A stretch of 64,000 bases of DNA, from positions 1,054,001 to 1,118,000 of the forward strand of contig NZ_JACCBW010000002.1 in NCBI RefSeq assembly GCF_013410035.1, read 5' to 3'. Positions 57,302 through 64,000 of this stretch are shown piece after piece. Source of the DNA: Nocardioides cavernae. GTDB taxonomy: Bacteria; Actinomycetota; Actinomycetes; Propionibacteriales; Nocardioidaceae. The notes below the pieces were generated by a model. That model was not told where the DNA came from, made no database searches, and worked only from the letters and a program-made list of their open reading frames with translations. The position numbers were made by a program, and so were the translations under genes. How positions within the stretch are numbered: the first letter of the stretch is position 1; each line of letters begins with the position of its first letter.

Positions 57302-58009
57302 TCAGGCCCGGGCGGTCGCCCGTTCGGCGTCGAACACGGCGTCGAGGCGATCGGGGTCGGGGTTGCGGACAAGGACCAGCGAGCCTCCTCGTCCGAGGGG
57401 CTCGGTGAAGGTGGCCATTCCTGGTGGGGAAGCCGGGTCGGCCACCGAGAGAAGACGGCCGCCGTCGGTGAGAACACTCCCGACGGCGGCCGTCAGGTCG
57501 TTAACCTCCCGCTGCGTCAGGTCGTCGGTGGCGAGGTCGTCCTCGCCGGGCGGGTCCCACGCGGTGAAGCCGTCGGGCTGCGACCAGATCTCGACGCCGA
57601 CGTCGTGCACGCCGGCCGGGAGCGGGTCGGCGAAGCGCACGCCCAGCGGGCGCAGGCTGCACGCCAGGACCGGCAGCGACGCCGCGCGAGCGGCCCACAC
57701 CTCCAGCGTGTCGGGGCCGCACACCACCGCGTCGGGCTCGTCGGACGTCGTCACGCGCGCGCCGACCGTCCAGGCGGCACCGAGGAACACCGGCGACAGC
57801 CAGTGGGGCGGCAGGTCGACGCGCAGCGACATCCCGCGCTCGAGGTCGGTCTCCTCGACGAGCAGACCGGCGGCCTTGGCGACCCAGTTGGCATAGGTGG
57901 TGACCGACAGCTCGACCCGCTCGTCGGTGGCGTGGTCGTAGAAGGTGAGCAGGGGGCGGCCGGGGTCCCGCCGCAGCTGGGCGGCGAGGACCTCGGCGAA
58001 CGTGCTCAT
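57302..58009 (-). CDS. TIGR03089 family protein
   Basis: A 235-residue actinobacterial protein that looks like the N-terminal fragment of an AMP-binding acyl-CoA synthetase (AEVLAAQLRRDPGRPLLTFYDHATDERVELSVTTYANWVAKAAGLL) but lacks the AMP-binding P-loop and the C-terminal domain. Its position near F420 and LCP genes matches Rv3268. The function is unknown. The ATG shares one base with the stop of the upstream DUF3105 gene (TGATG), so they are coupled. Confidence 0.85.
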   Translation of the reverse strand: MSTFAEVLAAQLRRDPGRPLLTFYDHATDERVELSVTTYANWVAKAAGLLVEETDLERGMSLRVDLPPHWLSPVFLGAAWTVGARVTTSDEPDAVVCGPDTLEVWAARAASLPVLACSLRPLGVRFADPLPAGVHDVGVEIWSQPDGFTAWDPPGEDDLATDDLTQREVNDLTAAVGSVLTDGGRLLSVADPASPPGMATFTEPLGRGGSLVLVRNPDPDRLDAVFDAERATARA

Positions 58010-58746
58010 CAGAGGACGGCGGGCTCCGCGGAGTCCATGTAGGGGTAGTCCTCCATGAACGTGTCGAGCGCCGCGCCGCTCACGTCCGAGCAGTACTGCC
58101 AGACGCCGACCTGCTTGGCCGGGTCGGTCTCGCCGACACCGCCGACGGACCAGTGCGTGAAGGCGACGTGCTGGCCCTTGGGGAAGGCCTTGCCGTCCTC
58201 CTTCGTCCACGGCACGGCCTTGAACTTGTCGCGCAGGTTGGTCGTGCTGCTCAGCTTGGACGCGATGCCGCGCAGGTCGTCCATCGCGTCGGCGTCGTCG
58301 GCGATGGTCTCGTCGTACCAGAGGATCGTGTAGCCGTGCTCGAGGTTGTGCACGAGCTCGCCCAGGTCGGGGCGGTCGGACGCGGTGTAGAGCTTGCGGT
58401 CGATGGTGTCCCACATGTTCCAGTGCTGGCCGAAGGCCGGCGGGGCGTCGGGGTAGCTCATCGGCGTGCCGACGTCGACGTGGTCCTGGTTGCCCTCCGC
58501 CGGCTTGGTGGTGACCTTCTGGCACACCGAGGCCTTGGCGCCGATGTCGGACAGCGAGTCCGAGGCGTACGACCGCAGGTCGTACCAGTCCTTCACCGGC
58601 TTGAACGCGGCCGCTCCCACGATCAGCACCGCGACCGTGACGCACACGGCGACGATGGCCATGCCGCGACGGTTCTCGCGCTTGGACTGCTGGGAACGGA
58701 TGGAGTCGATGACCGCCTGACGGTCGGTCTTTGCCTGCTTGGCCAC
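58009..58746 (-). CDS. DUF3105 membrane-anchored protein
   Basis: A 245-residue protein with a charged cytoplasmic start (AKQAKTDRQAVIDSIRSQQSKRENRRG), one helix (about 29-47), and an extracytoplasmic DUF3105 domain containing HWNMWDTIDRKLY, LVHNLEHGYTILWYDE and QHVAFTHWSVGG. The histidines in HNLEHG are conserved and may bind a metal. Function unknown. It starts with GTG 58746; a minus-strand TAGACT at 58796-58801 would give a 5' leader of about 43 bases. It leads a two-gene unit with TIGR03089. Confidence 0.84.
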   Translation of the reverse strand: MAKQAKTDRQAVIDSIRSQQSKRENRRGMAIVAVCVTVAVLIVGAAAFKPVKDWYDLRSYASDSLSDIGAKASVCQKVTTKPAEGNQDHVDVGTPMSYPDAPPAFGQHWNMWDTIDRKLYTASDRPDLGELVHNLEHGYTILWYDETIADDADAMDDLRGIASKLSSTTNLRDKFKAVPWTKEDGKAFPKGQHVAFTHWSVGGVGETDPAKQVGVWQYCSDVSGAALDTFMEDYPYMDSAEPAVL

Positions 58747-58846
58747 GGTGCTCGGTGTCTCTCGGTCGACTGCGGGAGGGGTGCTGCGCTGGCAGAGTCT
58801 ACGTAGTCGCGGGTGATCCGACCCACACGACGCCTCACTTCGCGCC

Positions 58847-59749
58847 TCACGCCTCCCGTCGTCGCCACTCCTCGAGCGTCCAGCCGTGGGCGAAGCAGGT
58901 GGCCGCCAGGGCCGTGGTGTCGTGGGGGTCGGGCAGCCGGTCGAGGGCTGCCGCCACGTCGACCGCCGGTGCGGGCGAGCCGAAGGGGGTGCGGTCCGCG
59001 GGGTCGCCGACGAGCGCCCGCACGACCGCCTCGCGCGCTCCCCAGCCGAACATGTCGCCGCCCTCGGGGCGTACGAGCGACGCCGCGCCCGGTCCGTCCT
59101 CGCCGGGCGGGAGGACGAGGTCGGCCCGTCCGCGCACCACCGCGACCGGCCGCCCCGCCAGCTTGCCCTGCGCGAGCTCCGCCGCCCCGGCGAGCTCGTC
59201 GGCCACCGCGGGGAGGGTGACGGCCAGCGGGTTGCCGTGCGGGTCGGTGCGACCGGCGAAGGCCTCGGCCACGACGAGGCCGGCGGCGCCGACGGCGATG
59301 TCGGTCTGCCCCTCCCGCCAGGCGCGGCCCGCGGTGTCGGTGACCACGACGCCGACGTTGACGCCCGTCCGGTCACGCACCGCGCGGCGCAGCGACCGGG
59401 CGGACGCGTCGGGGTCGAGAGGGAGCAGCACCACCGAGCCGAGGGCCACGTTGGACGCGTCGACGCCGGCCGCAGCCATGGTGAGGCCGTGGCGGGTGCG
59501 GACGATGCGGGTCGCACCCCGCCGGGCCACCACGCGGACCGTCTCCTCGTCGATCGCCGCCTCGCGGTCCCCGGCCCGGCTGCGGCCCTCGGCCTTGCTC
59601 ACCACCTTGCTGGTCACGCACAGCACGTCACCGTCCGCGATCGGGTCCTCGGTGCCCGGACCCACGGCCGCGAGCACCAGGCCCGCCAGGTCGTCGCCCG
59701 CCGACACCTCGGGCATCCCGTCGGGTGCCCAGACCTCGAGGCGCGTCAC
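58847..59749 (-). CDS. cofE: Coenzyme F420-0:L-glutamate ligase
   Basis: A 300-residue GTP-dependent ligase that adds the first glutamate residues to F420-0. CofE motifs include [17 protein letters not shown], the metal-binding [21 protein letters not shown] near 137-158, and [17 protein letters not shown]. The gene ends about 50 residues after the core domain; the C-terminal nitroreductase-like domain of mycobacterial FbiB (about 448 residues) is missing. The GTG start overlaps the cofD stop (GTGA), so the two genes are one operon. Confidence 0.93.
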   Translation of the reverse strand: MTRLEVWAPDGMPEVSAGDDLAGLVLAAVGPGTEDPIADGDVLCVTSKVVSKAEGRSRAGDREAAIDEETVRVVARRGATRIVRTRHGLTMAAAGVDASNVALGSVVLLPLDPDASARSLRRAVRDRTGVNVGVVVTDTAGRAWREGQTDIAVGAAGLVVAEAFAGRTDPHGNPLAVTLPAVADELAGAAELAQGKLAGRPVAVVRGRADLVLPPGEDGPGAASLVRPEGGDMFGWGAREAVVRALVGDPADRTPFGSPAPAVDVAAALDRLPDPHDTTALAATCFAHGWTLEEWRRREA

Positions 59750-60789
59750 GCGGCGCCGTCCACGACGAGCGAGGCCGCGGCGGCGGCCATCGCGGCGGTG
59801 GCGTCGTGGTCGGACATCATCAGCGGCACGGCCCGGGCGCGGACCCCGGCGTCCTCCAGCCGGGCCACCTGGTCGGCGTCGCGGTCGTCGACCAGCCAGC
59901 CGTCGAGCACGCCGCCGCGCTCGCGCGCGCCGTAGTGGATCCCGACGGCCGACGCGCTGACCTCGACGCCGATGCTGGTCAGCATCTGGGCGGCCATGCC
60001 GTGCACGTGGGAGGCGCCGACGATGGGGGAGAGGCCCACGACGGGTGCGGACGTGGCACGGACGGCGTCGCGCACGCCCGGCACGCCGAGGATGGTGCCG
60101 ACCGACACGACCGGGTTGGACGGCGGCAGGACGACCAGGTCGGCCCCGGCGATCGCCTCGAGCACCCCGGGCGCGGGCGTCGCGGCGTCCTGGCCGACGA
60201 CGAGGACGGTCTCGGCGGGCACCGCGGCGCGCAGGCGTACCCAGTACTCCTGGAAGTGCACGACCCGCCGCCCGCTGGGGCTCTCGGGGTCGGCGACCGC
60301 GACGTGGGTCTCCACCCGGTCGTCGCTCATCGGGAGCAGCCGCACCCCGTCCCCGTGCACGGGCGTCAGCCAGCGGCGGCACAGCGCCTCGGTGACCTGC
60401 GAGAGCGTGAAGCCCGCCTCGAGCATCTGCGTCCGCACGAGGTGGGTGGCGATGTCGCGGTCGCCCAGCCCGAACCACGTCGGCTCCACGCCGTACGCCT
60501 CGAGCTCCGTCCTCGCGCTCCACGTCTCGTCGCGCCGGCCCCAGCCACGCTCGACGTCGATGCCGTCGCCGAGGGTGTACATGACGGTGTCGAGGTCGGG
60601 ACACACCTTCAGGCCGTGGATCCACCAGTCGTCGGCGGTGTTGGCGACGACGGTCACCTCGGTGTCGGCGGACCCTCCGGGTACGGTCCCCGACCGCAGG
60701 CCGTGGAGCAGTCCCTGGACGAACCGGGCCCCGCCGACACCACCGGACAGGACGGTGACGCGGCGGAGCGTGGGCACGGATGATGGCAT
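59746..60789 (-). CDS. cofD: 2-phospho-L-lactate (PEP/lactyl) transferase
   Basis: A 347-residue enzyme (FbiA in mycobacteria) that transfers the phospholactyl or phosphoenolpyruvyl group onto Fo to make F420-0 or dehydro-F420-0. The opening [21 protein letters not shown], the [29 protein letters not shown] block, and [21 protein letters not shown] are diagnostic. The start is taken as ATG 60789; an in-frame ATG at 60858 is less likely. It leads the cofD-cofE operon, divergent from whiB, the same order as whiB2-fbiA-fbiB in mycobacteria. Confidence 0.94.
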   Translation of the reverse strand: MPSSVPTLRRVTVLSGGVGGARFVQGLLHGLRSGTVPGGSADTEVTVVANTADDWWIHGLKVCPDLDTVMYTLGDGIDVERGWGRRDETWSARTELEAYGVEPTWFGLGDRDIATHLVRTQMLEAGFTLSQVTEALCRRWLTPVHGDGVRLLPMSDDRVETHVAVADPESPSGRRVVHFQEYWVRLRAAVPAETVLVVGQDAATPAPGVLEAIAGADLVVLPPSNPVVSVGTILGVPGVRDAVRATSAPVVGLSPIVGASHVHGMAAQMLTSIGVEVSASAVGIHYGARERGGVLDGWLVDDRDADQVARLEDAGVRARAVPLMMSDHDATAAMAAAAASLVVDGAA

Positions 60790-60833
60790 AGGAACAGCCT
60801 GCCGTAAGCGGAACGGCCATATCAGATCCGGGC

Positions 60834-60863
60834 TTGACTTGAGGTGTACGACAGGCATGTAAT
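60834..60863 (+). promoter_or_regulatory. Promoter of whiB gene
   Basis: TTGACT at 60834-60839 and TGTAAT at 60858-60863 with an 18-base spacer resemble a vegetative sigma promoter, one of the best in the window. A second -10-like TATGTT is at 60878-60883 and TAGGGT at 60910-60915, so whiB may have several promoters, as is usual for wbl genes. Confidence 0.55.
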
Positions 60864-60931
60864 TCCCACAGTGTCGTTATGTTCTCTGGAGCAGGTCGGC
60901 AGGGTTGTCTAGGGTCGGAAGGTCGTCAGCG

Positions 60932-61189
60932 ATGAGAGCAGAGCTGTTTCTCCTCGAGCCTGAGGGCGAGGAGTTCGGGTGGCAGGACCGCGCCTTGTGC
61001 GCGCAGACGGACCCCGAGGCGTTCTTCCCCGAGAAGGGCGGCTCCACCCGGGAGGCCAAGAAGGTCTGCCTGACGTGCGAGGTCCGCGACGACTGCCTCG
61101 AGTACGCGTTGATGAACGACGAGCGCTTCGGCATCTGGGGCGGTCTCTCCGAGCGTGAGCGGCGCAAGCTCAAGAAGCGCGCCGTCTGA
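60932..61189 (+). CDS. whiB2: WhiB-family iron-sulfur transcription regulator (WhiB2-like)
   Basis: An 85-residue Wbl protein. Four cysteines (Cys23, Cys46, Cys49, Cys55) are spaced to hold a 4Fe-4S cluster, with the usual C-x2-C-x5-C. The GIWGG turn is at 67-71 and a basic tail (RERRKLKKR) follows for DNA contact. WhiB2 proteins act with the principal sigma factor in septation and cell division. Orthology to WhiB2 (WhmD) is supported by the divergent fbiA (cofD) neighbour. The ATG at 60932 has GGAAGG upstream. Confidence 0.92.
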   Translation: MRAELFLLEPEGEEFGWQDRALCAQTDPEAFFPEKGGSTREAKKVCLTCEVRDDCLEYALMNDERFGIWGGLSERERRKLKKRAV

Positions 61190-61213
61190 TTTCTGCCGTA
61201 CGGAGGCCCTCGT

Positions 61214-61219
61214 TAGGGT
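61214..61219 (+). promoter_or_regulatory. Putative -10 of membrane glycosyltransferase (leaderless)
   Basis: TAGGGT ends 6 bases before the GTG at 61226. Confidence 0.45.
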
Positions 61220-61225
61220 GCTCCG

Positions 61226-64000
61226 GTGACCGTCACAGCGCTTCTCGTCAGCCATGACGGGGCGCGGTGGTTGCCAGCAGTACTCGCCGGTCTGATCGGG
61301 CAGACCCTCCCGGTGGACCGCGTCGCGGCTGTCGACACCACCAGCCGCGACGACAGCGTCGACCTGGTGCGTGACGCCCTCGACCGCGCGGGACTCGACG
61401 CCTCCCACGCGGTCGTCGAGGTCGTCCCCGGATCGACCAGCTATCCCGCCGCGGTACGGCACGGGCTGGCGCTCGCCGCCGCCCTCCCCACCCCTGCGGG
61501 CGGGGTCGACGACGAGTGGATCTGGCTGCTCCACGACGACAGCAATCCCGCCCCGACCGCCCTCGCCGAGCTGCTCGCCGCAGCGGACGCCCACCCCGAC
61601 GCCGACGTCCTCGGCCCCAAGCTGCGCGAGTGGCCCTCGCTGCGCCGCCTCCTGGAGGTCGGGCTCACGATCACCGGCACCGGGCGCCGGGAGACCGGCC
61701 TCGAGCGCGGGGAGTACGACCAGGGCCAGCACGACGCCGTGCGCGAGGTGCTAGCGGTCAACACCGCCGGGATGCTCGTGCGGCGCCGGGTGCTGGAGTC
61801 CCTCGGCGGGCTCGACGAGGAGCTGCCGATCTTCGGCAACGACATCGACTTCGGCTGGCGCGCCGCCCTCGCCGGGCACCGCACGCTCGTGGTGCCCCAG
61901 GCGGTGGTCTTCCACGCCGAGGCGGCGCACCGCGGCACCCGGCGTACGCCCCTCACCGGCCGCCACACCCACTACCAGGAGCGTCGGGCGGCGCTGTTCA
62001 CCTCGCTGGCCAACGTCTCCTCGCGCGGGCTCGCCTGGCAGTACGTCCGGCTCCTCGTCGGCTCGCTGCTGCGGGTCGTCGGGTTCCTCGCCGTGCGCTC
62101 GGTGGGCGAGGCCCTCGACGAGCTGGCCGCGGTGCTGTCGGTCCACGGCCGCCCGGGCCAGGTGCGTGCCGCGCGCCGCGAGCGTGCCGCGCGGCGCCGG
62201 GGCGACCCGGCCCGGGTGCGCCGGCTCCTGGCGCCGGCGTGGCTGCCCTACCGCCACGGCCTCGACTTCGTCACCGACCTGGCCTCCGCCGCGACCAACC
62301 AGGCCGCCGACGTCGCCGAGCGCCGGCGCATCGCCCGGGCCGCCGAGGCCGGCCAGCCCGGACTGGTCACGCGACCGGAGCGTCGGGCCGCGGCCGCGGC
62401 GGGCGAGGACGACGAGGACGCCTACCTCACCGACACCGGACTCGTCGCGCGCTTCTTCACCAACCCCGTCGCCGTCGTCCTGGTGCTGTTCGGCGTGCTG
62501 GCGCTGCTCGCCGGTCGCGAGGCGTTCGGGTCGATCACCGGAGGCGCCCTGTCGCCGGTCCCGGCCACCGCGGGCGACTGGTGGGGGCTCCACGCGTCCA
62601 CCTGGCACCCCCTCGGCACCGGCACCGACGTGCCCGCGCCGGCCTACGTCCTGGCCTTCGCGCTCGCGGCGACGGTGCTGCTGGGCCACACCGGGGCCGT
62701 CGTCTCCGGGCTCATGCTGCTCGCCGTGCCCGTCGCCGCCTGGGGCGCGTGGCGCCTGCTCAAGGTGGTCGGGCGCCTCGTCGACCCGCTCGGCCTGCCT
62801 CGCTGGCTGGTCGTGTGGGGCGCGCTGGCGTACGCCCTCGTCCCCGTCACGTCGGGCGCGTGGGCGGAGGGGCGCTTCGGCACCGTCGCCGTCGCCGCGC
62901 TGCTGCCGTGGGCCGCGCACGCCGCCCTGGGCTTCGTCGACCCCGACCGCGACCGCCGCTGGCGCGCTGCCTGGCGCACCGCCCTGCTGCTCGCGCTGTC
63001 GGCCGCGTTCGTCCCGGGCGTGTGGTTGTTCGCGGTGCTGGCGACGGCGGTGGTGCTCGGCTCGGCCGCCGTGATCGCCCCGCGCCTCCTGCGCGAGCGC
63101 GACAGCTGGGGACCTCCGGTCGTCGCGGTCGTCGCCACGCCGGTCCTGCTCGCCCCGTGGCTCGTGCCGCTGCTCACCACGGGCTCGGCGTCCGGCCTGC
63201 TCCTCGAGGCGGGGCGGCTGACGGTCGACCAGGTCACCTTCGGCGGCCTGCTGACCGGGCGGCTCAACGACCTCGGCGCGCCGTGGTGGCTCGGTGTCGT
63301 GCTGGGGCTGCTCGCCGTGGTCGCCCTCGTGCCGCGTCGCACCCGCGTCCCCGTGGTCATCTGCTGGCTGGTCGCCCTCGCCGCCGCGGTCGTCTCCGGC
63401 GTGCTGTCCCACGTCACCCTCGACCTCCCCGCCGTGTCGACCCGCCCCAGCCTCGGGCTGTTCGTGGTGATCCTGCAGGGCACCTCGATCGTGGCCGTCG
63501 TGCTCGGCGCCGACGCCTACCTCCGCCGCCTCGCCGACCACCACCCGTGGTGGCAGCGCGGCCTGGCGACCGCCCTCGCGCTGGTCGCCGCGGCCGTGCC
63601 CGTCGGCGGCCTCGGCTGGTGGCTGACCACCCCGGACAACGCGATGACGCAGGAGGCCGAGCAGACCGTGCCGGTCTACATGCAGCAGAGCTCCCTGACC
63701 GGCCAGGAGCACGGCGTGCTCGTGCTCGACGGGTCCGTCGACGACGGCATCACCTACCGCATCCGACGCGACGACGGGACCACCGTCGGCGAGGACGAGA
63801 TCCTCACCCTCGCCGACGAGGACGCCGACCTCACCAGCGAGGTCCGCGCGCTCGTGTCCACGCCGACGCCCGCCGTCGTGGCCGCGCTCGGCGCCCGCGG
63901 CGTGGAGTACGTCGTGCTCAGCTCGCCCGCCGACGGCCGGGTCTCCGCGCTGCTGGACGCCACCGCCGGCCTCGAGCAGGCCAGCGCGGAGGACCGCACC
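61226..64000 (+). CDS. Large membrane-bound family 2 glycosyltransferase (3' end outside window)
   Basis: The frame is open for at least 925 codons to the window edge, so this is the N-terminal part of a protein probably over 1000 residues. Residues 1-260 are a GT2 catalytic domain: VTALLVSHDGARWLPAVLAGLIGQT, acidic pair in WLLHDDSNPAP (His103-Asp104-Asp105), and LPIFGNDIDFGWRAALAG. From about 410 onward there are ten or more hydrophobic helices and an extracytoplasmic region (THYQ..., TPDNAMTQEAEQTVPVYMQQ). The first acidic motif is HDDS rather than DDD. Such proteins belong to actinobacterial envelope glycan assembly; the sugar is unknown. It starts with a leaderless-type GTG 36 bases after whiB. 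Confidence 0.85.
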   Translation, partial: MTVTALLVSHDGARWLPAVLAGLIGQTLPVDRVAAVDTTSRDDSVDLVRDALDRAGLDASHAVVEVVPGSTSYPAAVRHGLALAAALPTPAGGVDDEWIWLLHDDSNPAPTALAELLAAADAHPDADVLGPKLREWPSLRRLLEVGLTITGTGRRETGLERGEYDQGQHDAVREVLAVNTAGMLVRRRVLESLGGLDEELPIFGNDIDFGWRAALAGHRTLVVPQAVVFHAEAAHRGTRRTPLTGRHTHYQERRAALFTSLANVSSRGLAWQYVRLLVGSLLRVVGFLAVRSVGEALDELAAVLSVHGRPGQVRAARRERAARRRGDPARVRRLLAPAWLPYRHGLDFVTDLASAATNQAADVAERRRIARAAEAGQPGLVTRPERRAAAAAGEDDEDAYLTDTGLVARFFTNPVAVVLVLFGVLALLAGREAFGSITGGALSPVPATAGDWWGLHASTWHPLGTGTDVPAPAYVLAFALAATVLLGHTGAVVSGLMLLAVPVAAWGAWRLLKVVGRLVDPLGLPRWLVVWGALAYALVPVTSGAWAEGRFGTVAVAALLPWAAHAALGFVDPDRDRRWRAAWRTALLLALSAAFVPGVWLFAVLATAVVLGSAAVIAPRLLRERDSWGPPVVAVVATPVLLAPWLVPLLTTGSASGLLLEAGRLTVDQVTFGGLLTGRLNDLGAPWWLGVVLGLLAVVALVPRRTRVPVVICWLVALAAAVVSGVLSHVTLDLPAVSTRPSLGLFVVILQGTSIVAVVLGADAYLRRLADHHPWWQRGLATALALVAAAVPVGGLGWWLTTPDNAMTQEAEQTVPVYMQQSSLTGQEHGVLVLDGSVDDGITYRIRRDDGTTVGEDEILTLADEDADLTSEVRALVSTPTPAVVAALGARGVEYVVLSSPADGRVSALLDATAGLEQASAEDRT

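Noticed and set aside
58009..59517. Long minus-strand frame joining DUF3105 with upstream sequence
   Set aside because: Only the part from GTG 58746 is protein-like; the upstream part is a shadow of cofE.
60877..61173. Minus-strand frame opposite whiB
   Set aside because: The plus strand encodes a perfect Wbl protein with four cysteines and GIWGG.
61751..63712. A 653-codon minus-strand frame opposite the large glycosyltransferase
   Set aside because: Antisense shadow; the plus-strand frame has GT2 motifs and membrane helices, while this one is low-complexity charged sequence.

Overview
This is a very GC-rich chromosomal segment of an actinobacterium, most like a Nocardioides-type member of the Propionibacteriales. 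That placement is inferred from gene content, codon bias, GTG and TTG starts, a WhiB protein, coenzyme F420 genes and an acyl-CoA carboxylase epsilon subunit; no 16S or other phylogenetic marker is present. I see no rRNA, tRNA, CRISPR array, intact insertion sequence or prophage. 61 coding loci fill nearly all of the window and no stretch over 300 bases lacks a gene.

Layout. 0-2.4 kb: a secreted SpoIID/LytB protein and an SGNH lipoprotein. 2.4-12 kb: pyruvate carboxylase, a TetR-flanked epimerase, an FAD dehydrogenase/TetR pair and a biotin-carboxylase/BCCP subunit. 12-17.5 kb: an acyl-CoA dehydrogenase, a NarL-type two-component system and a two-gene ABC exporter. 17.5-24.1 kb, minus strand: membrane and phospholipid genes, maf, a DUF885 peptidase-like gene, a frameshifted AbiEi-like gene between direct repeats, accE and accD. 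24.2-28.7 kb: birA, a PH-domain protein, an adenylate cyclase, an orphan winged-helix protein and purKE. 28.7-39.5 kb: azlCD, arfB, an oxidoreductase, a fadE25-like gene, a HAD phosphatase, a dienelactone hydrolase, a copper-handling cluster (CopCD, YcnI) and a PadR/DUF1707 pair. 39.6-43.3 kb: a FecBCD-type metal or metallophore importer with a methyltransferase. 43.5-57.3 kb: a cell-envelope island (two LCP proteins, two GlfT1-like transferases, glf, glfT2, a Wzm/Wzt exporter and a large amidase). 57.3-61.2 kb: TIGR03089, DUF3105, cofE, cofD and whiB. 61.2-64 kb: the 5' part of a large membrane glycosyltransferase, cut by the window edge.

How the genes fit together. accA3-like, accD, accE and birA supply an acyl-CoA carboxylase and its biotin ligase. 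Pyruvate carboxylase, two acyl-CoA dehydrogenases and a thioesterase fit fatty-acid and anaplerotic metabolism. The glf, glfT and wzm/wzt genes make and export a galactofuranose-containing polymer that LCP enzymes could attach to peptidoglycan. From memory, the gene set accA3, maf, accE, accD, birA, PH protein, purK, purE, fadE25, TIGR03089, LCP, fbiB, fbiA, whiB2 matches the region around Rv3260c-Rv3285 of Mycobacterium tuberculosis, with lineage-specific modules inserted.

Transcription. At least a dozen start codons that lack a Shine-Dalgarno sequence have a TAnnnT hexamer ending 6-7 bases upstream, which suggests leaderless mRNAs. Genes inside operons instead overlap by ATGA, GTGA or TGATG. 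The most interesting leads are the FecBCD-methyltransferase cassette with a Nur-box-like site on its promoter, the repeat-flanked frameshifted AbiEi-like gene, and several unassigned operator palindromes.
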